53,632 bases of DNA from Hylemonella gracilis (GCA_945862195.1 CAMAXR010000002.1:1-53632), one strand, 5' to 3'; counted from the first letter of the stretch, positions 1-8,537 are shown. Notes: a model not told the origin generated them from the sequence alone. Made by a program: numbers and translations.

Positions 1-333
1 CGCTGAGCGGTCGCAAAACAGCTGGCCCTTGTGTTTTTCATGAAACGCAATGCCGTGTCGTTGCAGCAAATCTAAAAAGTCTTGGGGGGTGTAGCGCGAG
101 AGCGCCGAGCGACAAAAATTTGGGTTTTGGCTGATGAAGTGTTTGTGAGCTGAGCGGGAATCTAGGTCGCGGTTGGTGAAGTTGCAACGCCCACCGCCAG
201 ATATACGAATTTTTTCTGCCACCTTAGCGCTGTGATCCAGCACTAAAACTTTAAGTCCCAATTGACCCGCCACACCAGCGCAAAAAAGACCAGCAGCGCC
301 AGCGCCTACAACTGCAACATCAAATGACTCCAT
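1..333 (-). CDS. HI0933-family (BaiN-like) FAD-dependent oxidoreductase, partial
   Basis: The first 111 codons of a flavoprotein whose 3' part lies beyond the left edge. It starts at the ATG complementary to 331-333. The N-terminus carries a Rossmann FAD motif (VVGAGAAG, about residues 8-15), followed by ISGGGRCNFTN around residues 45-55, the hallmark of the HI0933/BaiN group of NAD(P)/FAD-dependent oxidoreductases. These proteins are about 400 residues long, bind FAD and usually have no assigned substrate. Family assignment is firm from the two motifs; the physiological role is unknown. It lies 26 bp downstream of the glycosyltransferase gene on the same strand, so it could be read with it, but its base composition is closer to the housekeeping genes. 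Confidence 0.85.
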   Translation of the reverse strand, partial: MESFDVAVVGAGAAGLFCAGVAGQLGLKVLVLDHSAKVAEKIRISGGGRCNFTNRDLDSRSAHKHFISQNPNFCRSALSRYTPQDFLDLLQRHGIAFHEKHKGQLFCDRSA

Positions 334-359
334 TAAAAGAAATCCATCTTCTAGGTGTT

Positions 360-1355
360 TTAAGTAGGTATGTGATGCTTAATAAAAGAAGCCCACTCCC
401 CACCAATTTTGTCCATTGTGTAGTTTGGTGTGACAACTTCTTGAGCAAGAGATATTTTTAGGGAATATTTGTCTAAACTGTTTAAAAAATCATCTATTTC
501 TGCGGATTGCAGATCAAAGTAATAATCTGAATAAGGAGCATATGAAGGAATGTTAGATGCAGCCGTGGGAAGCCCAAGGGCGAAAGATGTAATCAATCTA
601 TTCGAACTTGCCCCTGATTTTTTAGGGTCTTGTGGGTCAGAAGGTATGATGCAAGCATCCGCAATTCTAGATGCTGCAATCATATTTGAAATTGACCACT
701 CTGCTAAATTGATTTTTAATTTAAGGCTAATTTTTGGAGGGTTACGAACTAAAAATTCAAGGCTAGCCTTATCTGATAATATTAAAAGTTCAAAAAACTG
801 AGTGCTATTTGATTTGCTTTGTAAGTAGTTTAGCAAATATTGCAAATTTGAACCATGGCCAAACCATAAAATTTTTTTTACACCGTGAGTTAAAATTTTT
901 GGTATTGAGTTTGATATTTCAACAGGGTCGTAAATAATGTTGTTCTTGCCCTTGTAGTGTGCATTTAGCAAGTTGGCCATATGCCTAGATGGGGTAATGG
1001 TGTAATCTATGTATTGCAATGCAGACTTATAAAAATCTGCCATCTGACTATTTGGTAGGCCTAAGTGGTTGTCGGTGTAATCAAGCATGATGACTTTGCC
1101 GGCGGATTTGAAATTCTTTAGATATTCAAGCCATTTTCCTGATCGACCATTATTGCAGTCGGCACCAATTTTTCCAACAAACACTCCATCTATATTGTTT
1201 ATATTAGAAAGACTTTCTCCAAAGCTTACATTAATGCCAGCTTTTTCTGCAATTCCTATAGCTAAAGCGCTTCTAAGTCTTATGCTTGCTAAGTTTGATC
1301 TGCTTAGGTCTTTGGTTGTAAAGTAAGTGCCAGGAATTAGCCAATGAAGCCTCAT
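360..1355 (-). CDS. Glycosyltransferase-like protein (GT-B type, probable)
   Basis: A 331-residue protein starting with MRLHWLIPGTYF. It has the layout of a GT-B glycosyltransferase: an N-terminal half without signal peptide, a middle segment with a donor-domain-like strand (KKILWFGHGSNL, about residue 159 on) and a C-terminal region (SNRLITSFALGLPTAAS, about residue 250 on) resembling the sugar-nucleotide-binding part of GT4-like enzymes. The substrate cannot be read from the sequence. Its ATG overlaps the stop of the upstream methyltransferase by 4 nt (ATGA), so the two are probably translationally coupled. Base composition is clearly more AT-rich than nearly all other genes here, with many ATA, AAT and TTA codons, suggesting horizontal acquisition. 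Likely role: decoration of a surface polysaccharide or glycoprotein (inference). Confidence 0.6.
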   Translation of the reverse strand: MRLHWLIPGTYFTTKDLSRSNLASIRLRSALAIGIAEKAGINVSFGESLSNINNIDGVFVGKIGADCNNGRSGKWLEYLKNFKSAGKVIMLDYTDNHLGLPNSQMADFYKSALQYIDYTITPSRHMANLLNAHYKGKNNIIYDPVEISNSIPKILTHGVKKILWFGHGSNLQYLLNYLQSKSNSTQFFELLILSDKASLEFLVRNPPKISLKLKINLAEWSISNMIAASRIADACIIPSDPQDPKKSGASSNRLITSFALGLPTAASNIPSYAPYSDYYFDLQSAEIDDFLNSLDKYSLKISLAQEVVTPNYTMDKIGGEWASFIKHHIPT

Positions 1356-1960
1356 TTGTTTAATTTTGTAGGATTAATGCTTAGATTTACTTGCCCATAC
1401 GAACTACCAGCTATTTTGAAGCCTGAATTTGTGGATTTGGGCTTTATGCCTGTGATTCGCATATCTCTAGGCTCTCTAAGTTTAAACTGAGCAGCTTCTT
1501 GTTTAACATCTATAAAGCCGCAACTATAAAGAACTTGAGCTAGAGATTTTGGTGTGTAACCCCACCGATGAACCATTAGGGGATCTTGCCATCTAGGATC
1601 ACCATAAAGAACCCACATCGTTCTTTGCCCTTCTGGTCCCGGTAAAGAGCCCAGATCGGGATTTTTAATAAATTCCTCACATGCAGACTTAAGGTTCGGA
1701 CATTCAAGAATGATTTTACCGCCAGGCTTGAGTACGCGCATCCATTCCTTAAGGATGGGTTCTACTTCCCATCTCCAAAAATGTTCGATTACATGAACTG
1801 ATAATATTTCATCACAGTAATTGTCTTGAAATACTTGGAGTTTTCTAATGTCGCAAACGATATCTGGCTGCCTTCCAGATCGTTCTTGAACAACGTCGAC
1901 ATTTATATATCCGTCGATAATCTTGTCTCCACAGCCAAGATTTAGTTTGATATCAGACAT
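1352..1960 (-). CDS. Class I SAM-dependent methyltransferase
   Basis: A 202-residue protein if started at the ATG complementary to 1958-1960, which gives MSDIKLNLGCGDK. This start places SAM-binding motif I (LNLGCGD, residues 6-12) close to the N-terminus, as usual in this family; a longer reading frame upstream would run into cobA. Later motifs are HVIEHFWRWE (about residue 56) and VLKPGGKIILECPN (about residue 77), typical of methyltransferase domain 11 or COG4627-type proteins. The target is unknown; pairing with a glycosyltransferase suggests sugar or glycan methylation. The gene lies 17 bp after cobA and overlaps the next glycosyltransferase by 4 nt. It is moderately AT-rich and looks acquired together with that gene. 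Confidence 0.75.
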   Translation of the reverse strand: MSDIKLNLGCGDKIIDGYINVDVVQERSGRQPDIVCDIRKLQVFQDNYCDEILSVHVIEHFWRWEVEPILKEWMRVLKPGGKIILECPNLKSACEEFIKNPDLGSLPGPEGQRTMWVLYGDPRWQDPLMVHRWGYTPKSLAQVLYSCGFIDVKQEAAQFKLREPRDMRITGIKPKSTNSGFKIAGSSYGQVNLSINPTKLNK

Positions 1961-1977
1961 TGTTGTAACCCTGTAAT

Positions 1978-2769
1978 TTAAATCGCCACTTTCTGGCAGG
2001 CCATAATCTCCATCTGCCCCAATAACACATCCCCCACCACAATCACACAAGGACTGGCAAATTGCTCTTGAACCATAGTGGTGTGCAGTTGGGTTAGCGT
2101 GGTGGTGGTATGGCGCTGGTTGGGTAGGCTGGCATTTTGGATGAGTGCCACAGGTGTATGGCCGGGCAGACCTTTGAGCAATCCTTCTTGGATATGCGCA
2201 GCGCTGGCTACACCCATGTAGATTACCAAAGTCAATTTGGCTTGATGGGCGGCGATTGCCAGGTTGGCCCAGTTGGGGCCGTCATCGCCGGGTTTGGCGT
2301 GGCCGGTTAAAAACACCACGCCATGTGCATGTTCGCGGTGGGTCAGGGGTACGCCCAATGACGACACGGCTGCCAACCCAGATGTAATGCCGTTAACCAC
2401 TTGCACATCTATGCCTGCAGCTTGAAGGTGTTCCACCTCTTCGCCGCCGCGCCCAAAGATAAATGGGTCCCCGCCCTTGAGGCGCACCACGCGCTCGCCT
2501 TGTTGAACCGCGTGAATCATGAGCTTTTCAATAAACGCTTGTGGGGTAGATTGGCACCCTCCGCGCTTGCCCACGTGCACGATGCGAGCTTTTGGGGCGG
2601 CATGGGTCAACACCTCTTCGTTGACCAAATCGTCCACAAACAATACGGTGGCTTGGCCAATGGCCTTAACGGCTTTGAGTGTGAGCAGCTCAGGGTCGCC
2701 AGGCCCAGCGCCTACCAAGGTGCAGGTACCTAAGTAGTTGGCAGGGATATGGGGGTTGTTGTGCTTCAC
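1978..2769 (-). CDS. cobA: Uroporphyrinogen-III C-methyltransferase
   Basis: SUMT methylates uroporphyrinogen III at C2 and C7 with two SAM to give precorrin-2, the branch point to siroheme and cobalamin. Recognisable features are GAGPGDPELLT near residue 20, the RLKGGDPFIFGRGGEE loop near residue 100, and the GITS and PLTHR motifs of the tetrapyrrole methylase fold. Starting at the GTG complementary to 2767-2769 gives 263 residues, the normal size; the frame stays open to a TTG at 2868 but that adds an unusual basic N-terminus. Neither start has a clear Shine-Dalgarno sequence. It is a stand-alone SUMT without the CysG oxidase/chelatase half. In many Burkholderiales this gene closes a nitrite/nitrate reductase operon that needs siroheme; here only a possible relic of that operon precedes it. 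Confidence 0.92.
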   Translation of the reverse strand: MKHNNPHIPANYLGTCTLVGAGPGDPELLTLKAVKAIGQATVLFVDDLVNEEVLTHAAPKARIVHVGKRGGCQSTPQAFIEKLMIHAVQQGERVVRLKGGDPFIFGRGGEEVEHLQAAGIDVQVVNGITSGLAAVSSLGVPLTHREHAHGVVFLTGHAKPGDDGPNWANLAIAAHQAKLTLVIYMGVASAAHIQEGLLKGLPGHTPVALIQNASLPNQRHTTTTLTQLHTTMVQEQFASPCVIVVGDVLLGQMEIMACQKVAI

Positions 2770-3321
2770 GGGCGGTTTTGCGGGGTAGTTGCTTGGTCGC
2801 AATTTATGAAATTTGAGCGTGCGAAATTTGTGTGTGCATTTGCACGATATGAGCCACCTGAGTGGCAATAGAGGCCGGCACTTCTGGCTGGCCGTCGAGT
2901 ACTGAACGAATATAAACCGAAGTTGCTTGTGACTCTAGGGCGTCTGTGTGCGTTGGTGCAGATTGTCTGCGTCTTTAACGATTTCGGACAAGCAGAGAGC
3001 TTATGGGCTGATGCTGATCGGGCGCTTTAACTCGGGCACGCAGGACACGCACTGTGTACCGCAGCCCAAGTGTGGTTGAAGTGATGTCGGGCGGTCTTGT
3101 GGGGAGCCTTTGCAGCCAGTGGTGTTTACAATGCAATCTTGCTCCGGGGTGTTTTCCTGCTTAGTCAGGAGGGCTGAGATGGTCAACCAAACCCGCGAAC
3201 TTGACTCGGATCATGCCGACGTAAGAAGAGCTGTCAGGCACCCCAATCATCCTGTCGACTTTCGGAGCACAAAAGCAGGCTTGCGTCAAAGCAGGCCATT
3301 GTGGTGACCGTTAAGGACAAG
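2770..3321. other. Gene-poor stretch with coding remnants
   Basis: About 550 bases between the divergent cobA and luxE-like genes without an intact gene. On the minus strand, 3001-3219 is open and encodes a probable nitrate reductase C-terminal remnant (separate entry). A second minus-strand open frame of about 50 codons ends with a TAA at 2804-2806 and overlaps the upstream part of the cobA frame; it has no ATG start and I do not recognise it. The promoters of cobA and of the luxE-like operon must lie here. A TTGACT at 3201-3206 faces the luxE-like gene but no good -10 element follows at normal spacing. No repeat, tRNA or strong terminator is visible. Confidence 0.5.
3001..3219 (-). pseudogene. 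Remnant of assimilatory nitrate reductase C-terminal [2Fe-2S] (BFD-like) domain
   Basis: The minus-strand frame between an in-frame stop near 3219 and the TAA at 3001-3003 ends with CGTQCVSCVPELKRPI. That is the CxxxCxxC-PEL signature of the BFD-like [2Fe-2S] domain found at the C-terminus of assimilatory nitrate reductases (NasA/NarB) and in NirB-type proteins. The upstream half of the domain, which should carry a CxC pair, and the whole molybdopterin enzyme are missing. No convincing start codon exists. Its position directly upstream of cobA on the same strand matches the usual nirB-nirD-nasA-cobA order in Burkholderiales. Assignment to nasA rather than another BFD-containing protein is inference; a small functional protein cannot be excluded. 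Confidence 0.45.
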
Positions 3322-4500
3322 ATGTTTTCTCCTGCCCATCAATCCCATGCTGTAGCAACCCAAGCATCCTTGAATCCGCCTATGAACGGGCTGGTGGATG
3401 AGCTTTTGGCGTTTATGGCGCAAGCTGACGCCGGGGAACAGGCTTTTAACAACTTGGCACTCAAGCTTTTTGCGCACCATTTTGAGTTCAATGTGCCGTT
3501 TCAGCGGTTTTGCCGACAGCGCGCCCGAACCCCCAGAAGCGTGCGGCATTGGCAAGATATCCCGGCGGTTCCCATTGCCGCATTCAAGGACCAGACGCTG
3601 AGCTGCTGGCCCCCCGAGCAGTGTGAACGCGTGTTCATGACCAGTGGGACCACCCGGGGCGATGTGCGCGGCAGGCACTTTCACCCCCATTTGCAGGTGT
3701 ACGACACCTCTATGCGGCTTCATTTTCAGCAGCGGTTTATGGGGGCGGCATTTTCTGAATCTGCTCGGCATCCTCTGCAATCCATCCGCATGGGCGTGGT
3801 GTTTCCAGATGAAACGCTCATGCCCAACTCTTCTTTGGCGCACTACCTGCAATTGGCCCATCACACCTTTGGTGCACCCGGCAGCCGTTGTTTGGTTTCA
3901 GCTGCAGGCCTGCAAGTGGACGATATGGTGGCGAGCCTGAAAGATGCGGTGGCTTTAGACCAGCCCTATGCCTTGCTGGGGGCCAGCTACAGCTTGGTGC
4001 ATGTGATGGATGCCTTGCAGAAACGCGGGTTGCGTTTTGTCTTGCCCGAAGGCAGCCGTATTTTGGACACGGGTGGTTTTAAAGGCCAGTCGCGCGAGGT
4101 GCCCATGCAGGTTTTTTATGAGCAATTGACCCACTTTTTGGGTGTGCCTGCCAGCCACTGCATCAACATGTACGGCATGACCGAGCTCAGCACGCAGTTT
4201 TATGACGCGGGCAACGCCCAGCTGCCGTCTTTAAAGTCGGGGCCCCACTGGATTCGGTCTCGGGTGGTGGACCCTTTAACTGGTTTGGACATGCCCGTAG
4301 GCGAGCGCGGCATTTTGGTGCACTGCGATTTGGCCAACTTCAATTCTGTGTCCACCATCCTCACTGAAGATGTGGGTTTGGCGCAGCAGGGGCTCGATGG
4401 CGAGTCCGCAGGGTTTTATTTGCTGGGCCGCGCCCAAGGTGCACAAGCTAAGGGATGCTCTATGGCTGTGGATGAATTTTTAAGGGCCACGCAGTTATGA
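3322..4500 (+). CDS. LuxE-like acyl-protein synthetase
   Basis: A 392-residue member of the LuxE/PaaK-like AMP-forming family. LuxE activates a fatty acid as acyl-AMP, holds the acyl group on a cysteine and hands it to LuxC. Visible signatures are the adenylate-binding TSGTT (residues 107-111) and NMYGMTE near residue 285, the family's A5-like motif. The ATG at 3322 is preferred because AAGGA (3313-3317) lies just upstream; two GTGs at 3301 and 3304 are alternatives. The next gene starts inside its stop (ATGA, 4497-4500), so synthetase and reductase are probably made together. There is no luxAB nearby, so light production is not the role. The substrate may be a long-chain, aromatic or other carboxylate. 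Confidence 0.82.
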   Translation: MFSPAHQSHAVATQASLNPPMNGLVDELLAFMAQADAGEQAFNNLALKLFAHHFEFNVPFQRFCRQRARTPRSVRHWQDIPAVPIAAFKDQTLSCWPPEQCERVFMTSGTTRGDVRGRHFHPHLQVYDTSMRLHFQQRFMGAAFSESARHPLQSIRMGVVFPDETLMPNSSLAHYLQLAHHTFGAPGSRCLVSAAGLQVDDMVASLKDAVALDQPYALLGASYSLVHVMDALQKRGLRFVLPEGSRILDTGGFKGQSREVPMQVFYEQLTHFLGVPASHCINMYGMTELSTQFYDAGNAQLPSLKSGPHWIRSRVVDPLTGLDMPVGERGILVHCDLANFNSVSTILTEDVGLAQQGLDGESAGFYLLGRAQGAQAKGCSMAVDEFLRATQL

Positions 4501-5933
4501 ACCTGCTTCGCCTAGGCCAACTTGAAGTCATGGGTTTAGCTTGGCACACCCTCAGCTACGAAAACGCTGGGCACACTTGGCAGATCGAGGTGCCCCACCA
4601 CAGCCCAGATCAGTTGGCCGTTTTGGCCCAGCGAGTGCGTGCTTCGGGCGCTGCGCTAAAAGCTATGCCATTGAGCCAAATCATGGCGGCGGTGGATCAG
4701 ACTATGGCCACGCTGTTGGATGCGCAAAACCCCCAGCGCCAGTTACTTGAGCTTTGGTTGCCGCGCATCACCGGCCTAGACGCCGAGATGGTGCGTTTGG
4801 GGCTGAACGCCTGCTTTAAAACTTTTCGCACCCCCCAGTTGCAGCGTTTTGTGGCTCAAGACTTTGGCAACCCCAAGTGTTTGGATGAGTTTCAGCCCAG
4901 CCCCAAGGGCGGCATGGTGCGCGCTGTGGGGCCTGAGCTGTTGGTCCATGTGTGGGCGGGCAATGTGCCGGGTTTGCCTCTGTGGAGCCTGATCAGCGGC
5001 CTGTTGGTTAAGGCGCCGTCTGTAGGCAAGGTCAGCAGTGCGGAGCCCTTGGTGGCGCATGTGGTGGCCCAGGTATTGGCTGAAGTGGAGCCCCGTTTGG
5101 CACCACATGTTGCGGTGGTGTGGTTCCAAGGGGGGGATGCTGCCCGAGAGCGTGTGCTGTGCGAGGCAGCCGATGTGGTGCTTGCCTATGGCGGCAATAT
5201 AAGCCTGGCTGCTTTGAGGGCCCAAGTGCCGGTGACCACTCGGTTTTTGCCGCATGGGCACAAGCTCAGCGCGGCTTTGGTGTCTCCCGCTGCCTTGGAT
5301 GTGCACACGGCCTCCCACACCGCGTACCAAGCTGCGTTGGATGTGGTGCGTTTTGAGCAACAGGGCTGTTACTCTCCGCAAGTGGTGTATGTGGCGCGGG
5401 GCGGCCGTGTATCGCCTAAAGAGTTCAGCGAGCTTCTGGCGCAAGAGCTGGCAGCTTTGCAGCATAAATTTCCAAGGCGGGGCTTGTCTTTAGAAGAATC
5501 AGCGGGCGTGAGCACTTGGCGGCAAACCCAGGAATTTGCCAGCGAGCCCAGTACCTATGTGCTGGGAGACGCCGCTGCCCCTTGGGCTGTGGCCTACGTG
5601 GATTCAGCCAGCCAACTGGCTCCCAGCGCTTTAAACCGCACCCTAAAGGTGATGGCGGTGGACCACTTAAGTGATGCGGTGCCGCTCTTGGCCGCACAGC
5701 GGCGTTTTGTGCAAACGCTGGGTTTGGCGGTGAGCCCTGAGGAACTCCAGCTTTTGGCAGAGCCCTTGGCCTTGGCTGGCGTGACGCGTTTGTGCGCTTT
5801 GGGGAGCATGACATCGCCCGAGCCGGGGTGGCACCACGATGGGCGCTTTAGCTTGCTCGACCTAGTACGCATGGTAGACCTAGAAGCTTCAGCAGAATCT
5901 GCGGCCGAAAGCTATGCAAGCTACCGAGATTGA
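4497..5933 (+). CDS. LuxC-like acyl reductase (NAD(P)H-dependent)
   Basis: A 478-residue LuxC-family protein of the aldehyde dehydrogenase fold. LuxC accepts an acyl group from LuxE or acyl-CoA on an active-site cysteine and reduces it to the aldehyde. The likely catalytic residue is Cys291 in EQQGCYSPQ. HVWAGNVPG (about 151-159) fits the nucleotide-binding loop, and FLPHGHKLS (about 250-258) is a conserved LuxC segment. Length matches LuxC (about 480). It overlaps the LuxE-like gene by 4 nt at the start, and its stop touches the region where the ABC ATPase begins. Both halves of a fatty-acid-reductase-type complex are therefore present, without the LuxD thioesterase that supplies free fatty acid in luminous bacteria. 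Confidence 0.85.
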   Translation: MNLLRLGQLEVMGLAWHTLSYENAGHTWQIEVPHHSPDQLAVLAQRVRASGAALKAMPLSQIMAAVDQTMATLLDAQNPQRQLLELWLPRITGLDAEMVRLGLNACFKTFRTPQLQRFVAQDFGNPKCLDEFQPSPKGGMVRAVGPELLVHVWAGNVPGLPLWSLISGLLVKAPSVGKVSSAEPLVAHVVAQVLAEVEPRLAPHVAVVWFQGGDAARERVLCEAADVVLAYGGNISLAALRAQVPVTTRFLPHGHKLSAALVSPAALDVHTASHTAYQAALDVVRFEQQGCYSPQVVYVARGGRVSPKEFSELLAQELAALQHKFPRRGLSLEESAGVSTWRQTQEFASEPSTYVLGDAAAPWAVAYVDSASQLAPSALNRTLKVMAVDHLSDAVPLLAAQRRFVQTLGLAVSPEELQLLAEPLALAGVTRLCALGSMTSPEPGWHHDGRFSLLDLVRMVDLEASAESAAESYASYRD

Positions 5934-5956
5934 ACCCTTTGCTCCCATTGCCCCCT

Positions 5957-6733
5957 ATGACTCCCGCCCTTGATACCCCATTTTTAAATTTACAGGGGGT
6001 GAGCTACACCTACCCAGGCTGGCCGCCCGTGGTGCAGGGCGTGGACTGGCGCTTGGCGCGAGGCGCGTTTCATTGTTTGGTGGGGCGCAGCGGCTGCGGC
6101 AAAACCACCTTGCTCAAGCTCGCTGCGGGTTTGTTGCAGCCCGATAGTGGCGGGGTGTGGCTGGATGGCCAAGCCGTCACCCAACCCAGCCCCATGGCGG
6201 GTTTTGTATTTCAGTCGCCCACCTTGTTAGATTGGCTCACCATTTGGGACAACGTGCTCTTGCCCGCCCAATTGCGTGGCAAATTGAGCGGCCTTGTGGG
6301 CCAAAAGGTGCGCGACAAAGCCGCCGCACTGCTGGAGGCCATGGGGCTAAGCGCCTATGCCCAACAGTACCCCCATCAACTCTCCGGTGGGCAGCAAAGT
6401 CGTGTGGCCATTGCCCGCGCCTTGGTGTTAGACCCCGCGGTATTGCTGATGGATGAACCCTTTGCCGCGCTAGACGCCATCACCCGCGAAGAACTGCAAC
6501 TGGAGTTATTGAGTTTGTGCCGCAGCCAAAACTCCACGGTGATGTTTGTGACCCACGACATCACTGAGGCCGTGTTTTTGGCCGACCGTGTGGCGGTCAT
6601 GGACAGTGGCTTCATGACCCAAGATGTACCTATTCCTTTACCTAGGCCCAGAGCCAGCGCCATGCGCTACAGCGCCGAATTCAACCAACTGTGCGCCCAA
6701 CTTAGGGCTGCAATGGACGCAGGTGCACGATGA
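5957..6733 (+). CDS. ABC transporter ATP-binding protein (NitT/TauT/SsuB family)
   Basis: A cytoplasmic ATPase of about 258 residues that powers import through the adjacent permease. Walker A is GRSGCGKTT (43-51), the ABC signature LSGGQ (142-146), Walker B VLLMDEP (162-168), and the H-loop VTHD follows near 200. The FVFQSPTLLDWLTIWDNV stretch is typical of the nitrate, sulfonate and taurine subfamily. An ATG at 5957 gives the usual N-terminus. A TTG at 5930, overlapping the luxC-like stop, is in the same frame and would add nine residues; neither has a strong ribosome binding site. The stop overlaps the permease ATG by 4 nt. The substrate cannot be deduced from the ATPase. Confidence 0.92.
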   Translation: MTPALDTPFLNLQGVSYTYPGWPPVVQGVDWRLARGAFHCLVGRSGCGKTTLLKLAAGLLQPDSGGVWLDGQAVTQPSPMAGFVFQSPTLLDWLTIWDNVLLPAQLRGKLSGLVGQKVRDKAAALLEAMGLSAYAQQYPHQLSGGQQSRVAIARALVLDPAVLLMDEPFAALDAITREELQLELLSLCRSQNSTVMFVTHDITEAVFLADRVAVMDSGFMTQDVPIPLPRPRASAMRYSAEFNQLCAQLRAAMDAGAR

Positions 6734-7506
6734 AGCGCTTGCAACAGTTTCCTAAATCTTTGGCCTTGGGAGTGCTTGTGGTTCTGCTGGCCCTTTGGGA
6801 GGCTTGCGTGCAATGGATGGGCTTCTCGCCCTTGGTGTTGCCCGCGCCCAGCTTGGTGGCGGCGGCCTTGTGGCGCGGCCTGAGCACAGGTTATTTGTGG
6901 CCCCACATGGCGCAAACCGCCTTGGAGCTGGTGTTGGGCTTGGGGCTAGGGTGCAGTTTGGGCTTTTTGGGGGGCGTGGTTTTAGGTGAGTCTGCGCTAA
7001 CTCGACGCCTGCTTATGCCCTATGTAGTGACCAGCCAAGTGGTACCCAAGCTGGCTCTGGTGCCCTTATTGATTGTGTGGTTTGGTTTTGGCACCACCCC
7101 TACGGTGGTGATTACCGCTTTGATTTGTTTTTTCCCCTTGCTGGAAAACACCATGACTGGCTTGGCGCATGTGGATGTACAGCGCTTGGAGTTGTTTCGC
7201 ATGTTGGGCGCCAGCCGCAGCCAAACCCTGTGGCGCTTGAAAATCCCAGCCTGTTTGCCCGGCATTTGGGCGGGCATTCGGGTGGCCGTGGTGCTGGCCT
7301 TGGTGGGCGCGGTGGTGGGCGAATTTATAGGGGCCAGCAAAGGTTTGGGTGCACTCATCATTGCCACCCAGGGGTCTATGGACACGCCCTTGATGTTTGC
7401 GGTGTTGTTCCTCATCACCCTGATGGGCTTGGTGACGTATCACACCGCCTTGACTTTAGAGCGCTATGCCCTGAGAACTTACGTTAAAAAAGGAAATGTT
7501 GAATGA
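6730..7506 (+). CDS. ABC transporter permease (NitT/TauT family)
   Basis: A 258-residue inner-membrane protein with about six hydrophobic segments, of the binding-protein-dependent transport (SsuC/TauC-like) family. The cytoplasmic EAA loop that docks onto the ATPase is visible as LFRMLGASRSQTLWRLKIPA, followed by PGIWAGIRVA. The N-terminal helix (LALGVLVVLLALWEA) starts right after a short basic stretch. Its ATG lies in the ATGA overlap with the ATPase gene, and its stop overlaps the start of the receptor gene in the same way. A single permease gene implies a homodimeric channel. Confidence 0.92.
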   Translation: MKRLQQFPKSLALGVLVVLLALWEACVQWMGFSPLVLPAPSLVAAALWRGLSTGYLWPHMAQTALELVLGLGLGCSLGFLGGVVLGESALTRRLLMPYVVTSQVVPKLALVPLLIVWFGFGTTPTVVITALICFFPLLENTMTGLAHVDVQRLELFRMLGASRSQTLWRLKIPACLPGIWAGIRVAVVLALVGAVVGEFIGASKGLGALIIATQGSMDTPLMFAVLFLITLMGLVTYHTALTLERYALRTYVKKGNVE

Positions 7507-8537
7507 ATACATCTGTAGCTTATAGGTTGGCAGCCCATTTTTTTCAAAAGCCTCGGGCTTTGATGCTGGCCTCGCTCGCCTTGGCAACTTGGTGTGCTGC
7601 GGGAGTGGCTGCTTCACAATCCGTGGCGCTTGAAAAAGTCACCTTGGCCAGCTGGGGCAAGCCCATCAGCGAGGTCACCAATGTTTTGGTGGAAGAAGAC
7701 AAGGGCTTTTTCCGCAACCGCGGCATAGATTTGAGCTTTATGCCTGGCGCAGGTGGGGGGGATGCCATTCGAAACCTGCTCAGCGGGCAGGCGGATGTGG
7801 CGTTTACCGATCCCGGCTCTTTTTACTTGGCAATCGACAAAGGCGCCAAACTGCGCGCCATTTACGACATTTATCCCCAAAACATCTTCAATGTGGTGTC
7901 TTTGAAGTCCAGCGGTATCACCAAGGCGGCGGACTTAAAGGGTAAAAAAATTGGGGTGTACAGCCTCAACAGCGGCACCCGCACCAATTTGCAAATATTG
8001 CTCAACCAAGCTGGTTTGACTGAAGCCGATGTGACGCTGGTGGTGACGGGCCTACTCAACTTTGCACCCTTGATGCAAGGCCAAGTGGACGCCACGGCCG
8101 CCACCGACACCGGTTTGATGGTGGGGCGGCAAAAAGGATTAGCGGATGTGAATGTGTTGGAGGTGAAAAATTTTCTCAACTACTCCAGCGACATTTTTGT
8201 GGTGCGTGAAGACACTTACCGCTCTAAAAAAGACCTGCTCAAGCGCTTTTTGGCGGCGTATCAGGCCAGCGCAATGTGGATGCTGGCCAATCCGCAAGAG
8301 GCAGCCAAACTGGCTATCAAGCGCGCTTTGGATGGACAAAACGAAGCCATCAACCTTGAAGTGATCAAGTTGCGCAACCTCAGCACCGTATCGCCATTAA
8401 CCGATCGCCAAGGTTTGGGCGCTATGGATGTGGACACGATGCAAAAGGCGGCAGACGCTTACCTGAAGATCGGATTGATTGAAAAACCCTTAAAGATTCG
8501 CGACTATGTGGCCCAAGACTTGTTGCCAGGCAAGTGA
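7503..8537 (+). CDS. ABC transporter periplasmic substrate-binding protein (NMT1/SsuA-like)
   Basis: A 344-residue periplasmic receptor. The N-terminus is a signal peptide (basic start, hydrophobic LMLASLALATWCAAGVAA, likely cleavage near residue 38). The mature protein shows the NMT1/SsuA pattern: GKPISEVTNVLVEEDKGFF near the start, GGGDAIRNLLSGQADVAF for the ligand-sensing helix, and DLKGKKIGVYSLNSGT at the hinge. Relatives bind nitrate, sulfonates, taurine, pyrimidine precursors, aromatic acids and others, so the ligand is open. The gene overlaps the permease by 4 nt and completes the transporter. It is followed, with only a short gap, by a receptor of a completely different family. Confidence 0.9.
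   Translation: MNTSVAYRLAAHFFQKPRALMLASLALATWCAAGVAASQSVALEKVTLASWGKPISEVTNVLVEEDKGFFRNRGIDLSFMPGAGGGDAIRNLLSGQADVAFTDPGSFYLAIDKGAKLRAIYDIYPQNIFNVVSLKSSGITKAADLKGKKIGVYSLNSGTRTNLQILLNQAGLTEADVTLVVTGLLNFAPLMQGQVDATAATDTGLMVGRQKGLADVNVLEVKNFLNYSSDIFVVREDTYRSKKDLLKRFLAAYQASAMWMLANPQEAAKLAIKRALDGQNEAINLEVIKLRNLSTVSPLTDRQGLGAMDVDTMQKAADAYLKIGLIEKPLKIRDYVAQDLLPGK

Noticed and set aside
4776-5465. 229-codon minus-strand open frame inside the LuxC-like gene
   Set aside because: Antisense to a clear LuxC-family protein; composition is Gln/His/Arg-rich as expected for a shadow.
3322-5933. Bioluminescence operon
   Set aside because: Only LuxE-like and LuxC-like genes are present; no luxA, luxB or luxD anywhere in the window.
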